Under the pieces are notes generated by a model, which made no database searches, was not told where the DNA came from, and was given only the letters and a program-made list of their open reading frames with translations. From Pycnococcus provasolii (taxonomy: Eukaryota; Chlorophyta; Pseudoscourfieldiophyceae; Pseudoscourfieldiales; Pycnococcaceae): a stretch of 64,000 bases of DNA. Both the position numbers and the translations under genes were made by a program. The DNA lies in assembly GCA_938743325.2 (NCBI GenBank), contig OW568873.1, positions 682,001 through 746,000 on the forward strand. Reading direction: 5' to 3'. Of the stretch, positions 21,501 through 32,400 are shown piece after piece; the first letter of the stretch is position 1, and each line of letters opens with the position of its first letter.

Positions 21501-24500
21501 AGCGAGCTGCTTCGTAAGGGTTTAACAAAAGCGTACGGACGTGCAGTGAGCGACCTGCGGCGTGTTGAGGCTGCCAAGGACCGTAGCGAGGCGTTGGCTG
21601 CTTCCGTTGCCGCGAATCGCCTCCCCGAGGTTGTGATTTCTGGATCGCGAGAGGAGATAAATGCCAACGTTGGTACTATTTCGTCCTATGCTTGTTCTGC
21701 GTCGGATGCGAAGGAGCTCATCGAGAAGAGCCTTGTCGGCACATTGGCTCTCATGCGTGACCTTGAACGACGGGAGGAATTAGTAGTTTCCGGTGAGTCC
21801 GACGAGCTTTCCTTAGATGAAGGCATAGTAGCCAAGGAGAGCATGCACGTGAAAGCTGGAAAGATGACCTCAGCCCACTACGCGCAGACACGTGCTCTGG
21901 CGGCATTGGTTGCTCTGCGTGGACGCAAGGCCCATCTTACTTCAGAACGCTCACGCTTGAGCACCTTGATCAAGGAACTGCGCGAGAAAATGTCGAGTGA
22001 CGGCCTGTCATCTGACGGAGAGAAAAGATCGTCCTTACATCGCAGTGTCGAGAAAGCGGAGAATGAATTGGCAAAAGTTGAGGAGGAAATTGATGTGACT
22101 CAAGAGCACATCACGGAGATCAAGACAATCAGCAAAGACGCGCTCGACGTGCGCCTGAAGTACGAGCTTGGAATATCGGAACACATCAACAGATTCGCGG
22201 AGCTGTCCGTTGATAAGACGACGGAATCGGAGCTTACGGAATTGAGCGAAATTCATGCGGAAGGCCTTGAGGAAATGCAGCAGCTTTTGGAGCAGGAGCA
22301 GTCATTCGCGCAGCTTGGCAGAGTGGACAAGGAGGAAGAAATTCGAGAGCGGCGAGTTGCTTTGCGGCACAAGCTCGATCGCATAGGGGGCGCAACGGAG
22401 CTATTCAGTGTGAACATGGATGCGGCAAGGGGCTTGCGCATGAACATCGTGAGACTCGAGAAGGAGAAGGCATGCCTTCAGAAGGCGATTGAGCTGCAGC
22501 ACAAGGGTGCGAGCATTTCAGGAAGCACGGGTGGAAAAGTGCCTGGTCTTTCGCGATCTCCGACCATCGCAGGCGCGGTGTCTGATCTAGAGAGGGACCT
22601 ATCCTCAGTTTCCGATGCGATCAGCAATAGCGAAACGCATTTGAACGAAGTTATGATGGCACGTGACCAGCTTCGTCGCAGCGTAGCGGAGCGTGCGTTG
22701 AACATCCTCGATAAGTGCAGTGCAGACGTTTCGTCAGTGAAGCAAATGAAAGAGCGCCTTACCAATAAGATCGCTGCTGCTTCGCCCGATGAGAATTGGA
22801 GCGCAAGCGATCGTGACGAGCTTGCTGAAGCGGCTGTTGAGTTTAATCGAAAGTCGCTGGCATTATCATCCGATTTGAGGGATGTTTGGAAGATTGCAGA
22901 AAGCCTTATCCAGGAGCGTGATCATCACCACGAGCGAGAAGACATGCATCGCAAGGCTCTCGAAGCACCTCGCGCGATGGGAGACGAAGTCGCCATGAAA
23001 GTCCACGAGGTTCATTGCAATGATCACGCAAATGAGGCTCGCGCTTTCCACGTTCAGTACGAGTCCATTGCCGAAAAATTGCGGGTAATGTGGGCTGCGC
23101 GGTCTGAATATCTGCAGGATTTCGAGAAGACAGTCGTGGCGAAATTGGATTCGTTAGACAAGAGACAGGAGGCGTCGAAGGCTAGCAATTCCATTGCAAT
23201 GGATCCTCCCGTCGGAATGAAGCGCGGTGAGCTTTTACTGAAGGTTGCAGAGCAGGCGGAACAGTCGCCAAGCTCGTCGCCTCCAACCTCCTCTCGCGGT
23301 GAATTTGACTTTTTCTCTGCGGACGACACCCCTGCGACAGCAACAACGCGCCAGCTCACCGAAACAGTCACGGACACGTCGATGAAGAAGATGAACAGCG
23401 AGCTGAAAAGAGCCAGACGTAGCCTTGCACAGGCACGCACGGCGCAGATTGCTGCGCCAACCAGCTCCGCGGCGAATGCGTCGCTCGAGCGCCAGCTCGC
23501 CGCGGTGCGCAGCGAGCTGACTCAGGCGCTGCACATGCGCTTGGTAGCATCGGAGTCTGCGTCGGTTAGCCCGCCGGCATCTGCGGAGCTCGATCGCGAG
23601 ATCACGAAGATGCGCCGCGAATTTGCGGAGTCTTTACAGGCACATGCGGAGGCATCGGCTGACAGCGCTGCGGAGAGGGCGCAGATTGAGCGCGAGGCGG
23701 CGGCTGTCCGACGTGAGACTGTTGAGAGTTTGCGCTTGCAAGCGTCGGCGTCGATAGATCCGGCGGAATCGGCCGAGCTGAAGCGCGAGATTGCGTCGCT
23801 GCGTGCGGAGATGGCTGCTCAGGTGCAATCGAAATCAGATGTGGCGCTCACACCCATCAACACCTCCGGTATGAAGGATGTGGCAACCAAACTGTCGCAG
23901 ATGCGACACGATCTTGCTCGGGCACGCACGGCGCAGGTTGCTGCGCCAACCAGCTCCGCGGCGAATGCGTCGCTCGAGCGCCAGCTTGCCGCGGTGCGCA
24001 GCGAGCTGACTCAGGCGCTGCACATGCGCTTAGTAGCATCCGAGTCTGCGTCGGTTAGCCCGCCGGCATCTGCGGAGCTCGATCGCGAGATCACGAAGAT
24101 GCGCCGCGAATTTGCGGAGTCTCTACAGGCACAGGCGGAGGCATCGGCTGACAGCGCTGCGGAGAGGGCGCAGATTGAGCGCGAGGCGGCGGCTGTCCGA
24201 CGTGAGACTGTTGAGAGTTTGCGCTTGCAAGCGTCGGCGTCGATAGATCCGGCGGAATCGGCCGAGCTGAAGCGCGAGATTGCGTCGCTGCGTGCGGAGA
24301 TGGCTGCTCAGGTGCAGTCCACGATATCTGCATTAGCGCGTCCGCAAAAGGTTACCTTTGGTGCCACCGACCAAGAAGCGCCAAGTGAACGTCGCCTTGA
24401 GCGCACTTTCTCCAACGCGGGGACTAAGTTGAGGAATCTGCTATCAAGTCAACGTGAGCAGGTTCGCACTGCCCTGGATTCGATTGTCCACGCTAGGCAA

Positions 24501-27500
24501 GTGCAGTCTCGGGAAGAAGTCGAGTATGTCATCGAGCGTTCGGAGAGGGAGAAAGAAATTCAAATGGCTTCCAAGCTTGCTTCGGAGTTGGAAAGGCAGA
24601 ATAATGCGGCTATGGAGGCTGCGGCAAGCCTTGCACAGCTTGACGCGATCCGGACGATTCGACTGCAGCGTGTCGCGGATAGCGGTGGTGACGAGACGCA
24701 AGTCGCCGCGGCGCTTACGTGCCTTGCTGCCCCCACGGCAACTAGCAGCGTTGGTACCCCAGCCACAGGTACAAAAGCGCGGTTGCCTCGACCAACGATG
24801 GTTTCACAGTCTCCTACGGAAGTCGTTCACGCCAAGACTAATCTTGGAGATGCTCAGCTCGCGTCTGACTCGGCAGCTGCGAAAGAATTGTCCACGCTGC
24901 TCGAGGCATTAGCAAGTCAGGCGAAAGCGTATGAGGAGCAGGCTATTGAGGCGCGTGCGTCAGCCAATGAGGATCGCGCGGCGGAGTGCATGTCTAAGTC
25001 GGCAGAGTGCAAAGCTGCGTCAGAGAGCGCAAGCTACAACCTAAGGGTTTACCGGGATCGCGCACACGACATTCAATCTCGGAATATTGAAAAGAAGGTG
25101 CGTGCCGTTGCGCACCTGGAAAAGGTTCTGGAGCAACAAACGTCAAACGCGAATGCAACACAGGCGGCAGCGGATCTTGTTAGTGTCCTTGGCGAGTCAC
25201 GCGATGCGTTGAATGAGCTGAGCGACCAGATGCATGCAGTGAAGGTTCTCGCCGACAAGGAGAAAAAGCTTCAGAAAATGCACGATCACTGCATGGAGCT
25301 TGACGATATGGAGAAAGCGGCACTGCTCAACGACCAGAGTCTCTTCATCGCCCGGGAAGTTGCCATGAATCTTTTGGGTGGCACTGGCCGGAAGAAGCTT
25401 TTGCGAGGAAAATCGCTAACGCTTACGCTCGCTGACCCTATGGCTGGCAGTGCGCGCGAAACTACGCCGAAATCACACGCTGGGGAAGGACTGTCACAGC
25501 GTGTGAGCACGAAGAGCACGCTGAACTTAAAAGTTCACAAGAGCTGGCGAGAGAGCATCATGCGCAAAGCAGTCGACGCATGGCATATTGTGCACATGCG
25601 TCGCGTCTACATGGCGACTCGCATTGGTCACTACCGTCTCGTGCTCACGCGGGTTCGTGGCCCATTCCACGGCTGGTTTTTCGTGCAGCAGGCGCACGCG
25701 AGGAAGCAACAGATTCTCGTTAAGGTGCATCGTCGCATGATGCAGCTGCGCCTCCGCTCGCACATCAAAGCGTGGCATGAGGTTATGCAGGAGTCTAGGC
25801 GCAAGGAGGCTTGGCGAAATGGCATGTTGGAAAATAGCAAGCGTCGCTCGCGCTGGATTTGCCTGAAGGCGTCGTTCGCCACGTGGAAATCGAAAGCGCA
25901 GCGTCGCAAACACCTGCTGGCGATTGGCCGACGTGCCGTACTAGCTGCCAAGCATGCTCTAGTTCGGCGCGCGTTCCTCACAATGCGACATGCCGCGCGA
26001 AGCAGGCTGAACCTGCGAGTGCTGGCGGCAAAGTGCCTCACGCGCGTGCTGACGAACCTAGCATGGACTTTCTTCTCCTCCTGGAAGGCATACGCGCACA
26101 TGGTTGTGCAGAATCGCAGCTTGGTTCGCATGGCACTCGCGCGCCTCGCAGCAAAGACAGCCACTGTTGCATTCGTGGCGTGGCGCAACCACATCGAGAT
26201 GGTGGGATACTACGCGCAGAGGAAGAAGAGAGCTCTGGCGATGTGTACAAATAGGCTTTCGTCCGACGCCTTCCACGGCTGGCGCATGGAGAGGGAAAAG
26301 CAGAGGCGCCTTGGCATGCGCATTCGTCGATCGGCGCGCAAGATCATGACTGTGTACGCGTCAGCCGCGTTCCACGACTGGGTTGACGCCGTTTCGGCGA
26401 AGAACGCGATGCGCGGTCGCGTGCGTTGCGTGATTGCGCGCATGCTGCGATTCTGCGCGCTGCGCGCGCTGAATGCGTGGATGGACGTTGCGCTCAATCG
26501 TAGGAAACACTTCGACCTGCTGGAGCGTGTCGCGCGCGTCAGGATGTCGCTGATGCGTTGGAACGCCTTTGCTCGATGGAGAGAGGCGATGCTCGTGCGC
26601 AAGGAAAAAAATCGTCTCGTTCGAATGGCAATGATGAGAATCCTGCGGTCAAAACTGTCAGCCTGCTTTCGGCACTGGCTCCTCTGCGCTCAGAACCGCC
26701 TGCTGATGGACAGAAAGGTGCACGAAGCCGCGCGTCGCTTCCTGCTTGGCAACATGTACACTTCCTTCTACCACTGGAGGGATGTCGCGCGACATGCGGT
26801 GACGCGCGATCGTCTCATGCGCGCCTTCCGCGTCGGCTGCGCGAAGAATCTGGCGAAGATCTACCTCCGTGGATGGTACCGTACTTCGAGCCTCCGCAGC
26901 GCACTTCTTCGGCAGTACCGCCACGCATGGCTTCGCCTGAGCATGCGCCTGATGCGCACCGTGCTGCGCCACTGGCTTACAGCTGCTTACGCGCAGCAGC
27001 GAGCGCGCGACTCCATTACAGCGATATCGCGAAAGCACATGCGGATGGTACAGCACAAGTTCACCAAGGCTTGGGCTGGTGAGATGCGCACCGCGCGGGC
27101 GAATCGCACGAGAGCCTTCGCCGCATTTGCGCGCATGCGGCGCGCTCTGCTTCGTCAGGTGGTGCTGCGCTGGCACCGCGTGATCCTGCACGAGCAGAAA
27201 GTTCGGCAGACGTTGGCGAGGTTTGCATCTCACCTCCTGAATCTGTGGGGATCAGCCGTTCTCCGCTCATGGTGGAAGCTTGGCGAGACTGTTCGTCTTC
27301 GAAAGGAGAAGATGCACCGCTGCGTGACCGCGAAGCGCGTTGTCATGCAGTGGTTCTTGCAATGGTACTGGGACGCGTACGACGACGAAATTCGCAGCGC
27401 GCTGCGGCTTCTCTATGGATCGACGGAGGGTGCGATGGACAGCCTGTATGGAAATGGCGGCGGTCAGGTGAGTCCGGTAGGCCTTGCTCGCATTCGCGGC

Positions 27501-27848
27501 ATTGGCGGGGGTGGCTACACGGTGAGAAGGCAGGCAGCAACGCCGTCGGAGACGAGCTCGGTCGGTGCAGGTCTCGAGGAGGCTGCGGAACGGGCTCATG
27601 TCAAGTTTCTGCGTTCGTCACACGACGCGTCTCTTTACAAGGAAAATGGGGAAGGCACGAGCTTGTTTTCCGCGCGATATGGAAATGCTGCCGCGGCGGC
27701 GGCGGCGGCAGCCTCTAAGGGAGGACAGTCGTCAACACCACTGAGCACGCCGTCGAGCACGCTTCGAAGGTCTGGTGGTGGCGGCGGCGGTGGCGGACAA
27801 CAATTGAGCCCTGATTGGGGCGACCTCACGAACCGCTTGAACATATAA
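15558..27848 (+). CDS. Giant centrin-binding Sfi1-repeat and coiled-coil protein
   Basis: Three exons: 15558-15626, 15741-15848 and 15960-27848, all phase 0, giving about 4021 residues; introns are 114 bp (GTACGT...TAG) and 111 bp (GTGCGC...CAG). Residues about 15-105 look like a beta-trefoil ('GELGFKSADAGNRFLQ', 'FGVNEQW'). Two arrays of Sfi1 repeats (about 33 residues, central pattern LhxxWxxxh) follow: about 300-1180 and 3230-3860. Between them lies some 2000 residues of coiled coil and Ser/Pro-rich linkers. Array 1 contains four near-identical 132-residue blocks; the central coil contains a 163-residue duplication. The C-terminus is Gly- and Ser-rich. Sfi1 repeats bind centrin and build contractile fibres at spindle poles and basal bodies; I infer a role in basal-body-linked fibres. 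A TGTAA lies at 27866-27870. Yeast and human SFI1 are about 950-1240 residues, so this is unusually long. Confidence 0.85.
17449..19032 (+). repeat. Four tandem 396-bp coding repeats inside the Sfi1 gene
   Basis: The segment carrying VMQEWRDVARRTARNRTK recurs every 396 bp (near 17461, 17857, 18253 and 18649). Each unit encodes four Sfi1 repeats. Copies differ by a few bases; copy 2 has its own third module (KHRKSQLRRMLFHAST instead of SHRRHQTRKFMFMMST). Near-identity at DNA level points to recent unequal crossing-over or gene conversion. Confidence 0.88.
23432..24320 (+). repeat. 489-bp coding duplication in the coiled-coil region
   Basis: The segment starting GGCACGCACGGCGCAG at 23432 recurs at 23921 with only scattered changes over about 400 bp. 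It encodes a heptad-like Ala/Glu/Arg-rich helix of about 140 residues plus a variable linker. Confidence 0.85.
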
Positions 27849-27939
27849 CAACAGCCTATATACGTTGTAACAGTTAGACAAATCGCTTTTTTTCGGCTGG
27901 GACCTGGGAGGGCGGGATCCCCAAAGGCTGGCTCCTCCG

Positions 27940-27956
27940 GTTAGGGTTAGGGTTAG
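27940..27956 (+). repeat. Interstitial telomere-type repeat upstream of the NIPA-like gene
   Basis: GGTTAGGGTTAGGGTTAG ends about 48 bp before the start codon at 28005. Confidence 0.85.
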
Positions 27957-28004
27957 CGTATCCTGCGTTGCCCAGAGACTGCCAGAGAGAGGGGCCGAGG
28001 AAAT

Positions 28005-29282
28005 ATGTACGGACGTCCCGATTGGGAAATGCACTCGTCCAGCCAAGCCAGCCCATTCGTCCCATACCCGTCCCACACTCCCACGAGGATGCCGGTGCCG
28101 TCGCCGTCCTCCCCCTCCTCGCCGCCGCCGTCGTCGTCGTCGTCGTCGTGGTGGCTGGGTGTGCTGCTCGCCTTGCTGGGATCGTCGCTCGAGTCTCTCG
28201 GCCTCGCGCTTCAAAAACGTGCGCAGTCCAACGTCCAGCAAATTTCGCGCTCTGGGTTTGGATCGCTCTCCTCCGAGGAAATGCGAGTTCTCGAAGACTT
28301 GGATGAGGATGAGGATGAGGATGGTGGTGGTGGCAACTCCAGTGGACAAATCCAACACAAAAATACACGGCGGCGGCGGCATAACAAAGGGATTCTGCCT
28401 GCGTACATGTACGAACGCGCTTGGATCGTCGGATTCGCGGTGTTCCTTGTGGGAAATATTGGAGACTTCGCGGCGCTCGGTTTGACCCAGCAGAGCACAG
28501 TCTCGCTCATCGGAGGTTGGGCTCTTTGCGTAAACGCCATGGTCGCACCACTCCTCCTGAACGAATCGTTCCACGTGTCCTCCGACTTGCCGGCGATTGT
28601 CGCCATCCTGCTCGGCCTCTTCCTGACAATCGCCGTGTGCGAGCCTGGGGCGGACACAACGCACGCGGGTGGACCTTGCGCGGAAACGAGCAGGCTCGTC
28701 GCGAGGTGGAGAAAGCCCGCGGCATCCCTCTACATCACATTCGTCATGCTAGGAGGATTCAGCCTGCTCGCACTCGTGCGAAGAGGGGTAGTGCGCGCAT
28801 ACCCGTTTCTCGGCGCGGTGGTTGGCGCGGTGACAATACTCACCGCGAAGGTGGCGAGCGAGTCGATCGACTGCGTGCTATCTGGTGAGAACCACCTAAC
28901 ACCGTCCGAAGGCGCAACCGTCGCGCTGCTGACGTGCATCTTCGCGGTCTCTCTGCCCATGCAAATCCACGCCATCAACGTTTCGCTAGGCCACAACGAC
29001 GCGCTGTACCACATTCCATCCTTCTTCGTGCTGTGGAACTTGCTTTCGATCATGTCGTCCGCCGTCGTCTACGAGGAAATCAAGCTCGGCTCGCGTGATG
29101 GCGAATCCTTTTATTTTTTTGGAATGTCGCTTACATCGCCTGATCCGCTCGCGTCAGCTTGGGCACTCTTCGTGCTCGGTGTTGGAAGCCTATTTCTAGG
29201 CGTTTATCTCGTCGCGAGCCGGTCGAGAACCCGTTCGAGCGTCGAACTCGACGACGACAACGTTGACAGTGTACAATTGTAA
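28005..29282 (+). CDS. NIPA-type magnesium transporter
   Basis: A 425-residue multipass membrane protein of the NIPA/DUF803 family. After a Ser/Pro-rich cytosolic N-terminus the first helix (WWLGVLLALLGSSLESLGLALQKRA) corresponds to the family's first membrane segment; an acidic-basic insertion of about 60 residues with EDEDEDGGGG and RRRR follows. Seven to eight further hydrophobic helices are visible to about residue 400, including 'VGNIGDFAALGLTQQSTVS' and 'SLGHNDALYHIPSFFVLWN', segments typical of the family. NIPA proteins move Mg2+ across plasma or endosomal membranes. An upstream TTAGGG array lies just before the start, and the stop overlaps a TGTAA, with another at 29292-29296. Substrate is inferred from the family. 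Confidence 0.85.
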   Translation: MYGRPDWEMHSSSQASPFVPYPSHTPTRMPVPSPSSPSSPPPSSSSSSWWLGVLLALLGSSLESLGLALQKRAQSNVQQISRSGFGSLSSEEMRVLEDLDEDEDEDGGGGNSSGQIQHKNTRRRRHNKGILPAYMYERAWIVGFAVFLVGNIGDFAALGLTQQSTVSLIGGWALCVNAMVAPLLLNESFHVSSDLPAIVAILLGLFLTIAVCEPGADTTHAGGPCAETSRLVARWRKPAASLYITFVMLGGFSLLALVRRGVVRAYPFLGAVVGAVTILTAKVASESIDCVLSGENHLTPSEGATVALLTCIFAVSLPMQIHAINVSLGHNDALYHIPSFFVLWNLLSIMSSAVVYEEIKLGSRDGESFYFFGMSLTSPDPLASAWALFVLGVGSLFLGVYLVASRSRTRSSVELDDDNVDSVQL

Positions 29283-29485
29283 ATCTACGTATGTAATGGA
29301 CGATTAAACTTTACCGCGATTTACCGTGATGCGTATGTATCACGCCGCCATGGCTCGCGACATCGTCGTGCGCATGCTGGCAAGGATTGCGATTGCGAGG
29401 GACGAATGCGTACGGAGGTTTAGATACGTCAAAACAAATAATACAATTTATATATTAACTTAACTTTATTGAGCGCGCAATAACA

Positions 29486-32400
29486 TCAACCACGCCAGCT
29501 AGGACGGGATTGTAGCATCGTATCCGCCGAACCGGGTGGGGTTTGCGGGAAGAGCTCGTCACGGCGATCTTTCGTCCACCAAGTCTCGCCAATTATACGC
29601 GCCGTCTCGGATGTCGAAGGACGGGCTAGCTTCTGCGTCGACGATGTGTGAAGAAACGGAGGCATGGCAGGCGACACCGGCCGCGTCAACGATGGCGACG
29701 GAGGCATCGAAAACGAGATGGGATATGGGGATGAAGGACTTGGCGGCGGCGAACCCCATTCAAGCTGCTTTCTTGCAGCAGTCGTCGGCGTCGTCGTCGT
29801 GATCGTTATCAACCCACGCTTTTGCGTAGATCGCGTTGTGAAGCGTTTGGGCGAAACGGTCATCGGCGACGAAAGTGGACGACGTTGTTGTTGATGAGAA
29901 TGCAGCGTCATGGTCGTTGTCGAATTGACAACCTCCTTTGGAATTAGTCCTAACCAACCACGGCGTAGCCAGGCCGGAGGCGAATCTGACGAATCTGGCT
30001 GCAGAAGGCGGCTCATCATCTTGCGCGAGGGTGTACGGCCTTCCACATCACCAGCCGCAACGTCGATGAGAGGACTTGTCGGACTCGACGCACGGTTGCC
30101 AGCCGATGACGAAGATGACGATTGCAATCTGCCGCGAACGCTTCGACGACTGGCATCCTGTGAATCAGGTCCACCGCCGGTGGTAGTATGCGCCACTTTG
30201 GCGGCAAAGTCGCGCTCAAGGACCGAGCCTGCGTCACGAAGGCGGAACGATTGGCCAGGCTGCCTTGTGAGCCAAGCGCGAACGCCGCCTATGGCAGCAA
30301 CGCGTGCCTTGCCACCCTCCTCGTCTAAAAACATGTCATCCTCCGACGAGGCGGCGGAAGTGGCGGTAATCCCGTCGATGATTCGACTACTTCCAACGAG
30401 CTTCTCGATGCGTGCAACGTCAAATGCGTGCCTCTGAGCCGCAGCACGCTTGAGCCGTTCGAGCGCCCGGTCGCCATGCTCGAGAGAACCGTACGCTGTG
30501 ATAAGATCCTCGGGGCGGCACGCGTACATTTCGGCGTGAACTGCAGACACGATGGCAGACACAGGTTCCTTCTGACGGAAAAGACACGCGTACGCGCCGA
30601 CACTCTCACCCTCGCCAATATGTGCAACCTTTGTCAGAGTGGCTCCCTTTGCGCTTGAAATGTGCACGCACTTGTGTAGCAAACCCGATCGCACGATGTA
30701 CATGCGGCTCGCGGCGTCGCCCTCGCATAGAACATGCTTACCTCGCGCCATCTTCTCGACTGTGAACGAGTAGGCTATCTTCGCGAGACTGCGCGTTGGA
30801 TACTTTGCCATGTCGTCAAGCGCGAGGGGGCGGCGTAGCGTGGCTAGCTTTTTGTCGAGCTCAGCCACCTGCACGTCGCTCATCAGCCTCTCGAAGTCTG
30901 ATCGGATCACCATCATGAGCGTTACGCGGTCGTCCGCGGCGAAGATGGATGCATTGCGACGTCCGCCCGTCGTAAATGCCATCTCTCCGAAGCTCTGCCC
31001 TGCATGCAGAGTCGAAACAATCTTGCCCATCATACGCGATGGAAGCTTGGCACGATGGTTCTTACGCCTGCGAAGGTAGTGGTGACACTGTGTCAACTGC
31101 TTGCTCGCATTCTTCTCCCAGATACGAACATTCAGCTCGCCGCTGAGCACGACGTAAAAGGCATCGCACGGCTCGCCCATCAGAAACACCGGGTCCTGTG
31201 CCTCGAGCTGAAGCAGCGTAGCACATTCGCAGAGCTTGTTACGCACCTCGGCATTCAAATTCGACGCGAACGCGCTACTACCCTGCATGAGCACGCCCAG
31301 TCGCTCCGTGTCCTCGCTCGTTCGAAGCTCCGGCGGCTTGAGAAGCAACTTCTTCACCAATGCAACGCTCAAAATCTTGGTAATGCGCTGACGTACGTCT
31401 GCGCTGCAGTCCTCGAACGAAGATCGGCTCAACACGACGAGCACTGCGCCATTTGACCCGGATACGGCGGTGGCAATGCGCGCAGCATCAGCCTCCGTCG
31501 CGGCAATCACCGCCGCCTCGCCGAGGCAGTCGCCAGCAACAAGCTCGCCGATGCGTGCGCCGTAACGTGCCGTTGTACTTGTCCAGACTCCGTTGTCACC
31601 GACATCGTCACCGCCGGCGTTCTCGTTGCCGCCGTCGGCGCCTGCGCCCACGCGTTTCTCTTCGCCGCCATCCCCATCCTGCCGCGACATAACACTTCTC
31701 TCCCTCTCCTCCTCAAACGACGAGAGACGCACGGTCGGCTCCGCCGCCTCGTCGAGGTCTTCAACGTCCACCTCATCAGCCATAGGATCAGCGGAGGCGG
31801 CGAACGTCTCCGATTGCGAAACCCTCTTTTCCTCGGTGTAGACGCGTGAGTAGACGTCAAGAGAGCCACGCAGAACGACGTACAGCTCGTCACCAATCTC
31901 ACCCTCCTCGCACACGACGCTTCCGGCGGGCACCTCTCGCAGCGTCACGCGTCGGCACATGGCATGCAGCACGTCGGCATCGAATGCACCAAAGAATCGC
32001 AGGCTCGCGAGCATCTCCTCCACTGCGAGCTCCTCCGACGGCGTCCATGAGCTCGTTGGACGTCGCATGAGCGCTACGAGCTTTTCCCCGATATCGCCGA
32101 GGAAGAAGATGGATCCTTTCATGCGGGATGCCGCCTCCATCGCCACGCGCTTTGACACGAGAATCACCTCCGTGTGCGGGCCTGCGTCGGGATCGTCGTC
32201 AGCATCGTCCACGCTCGCGTGCACGTCTGCGATAACAGTCGAAGCGCGCGGCGCCTTTCGCAGCACCGCCTGCTCGCCGAAGCATGCACCTGCTTGAAGC
32301 GTCGCCACCTTCGGGCCGTACATTCCCTGAAGCGTCATTTCTTGGAATGCAGCGCGGGCGCTTGCCACTGCCACGCGGCGAGCAGTGAGGTAGGTCATGT

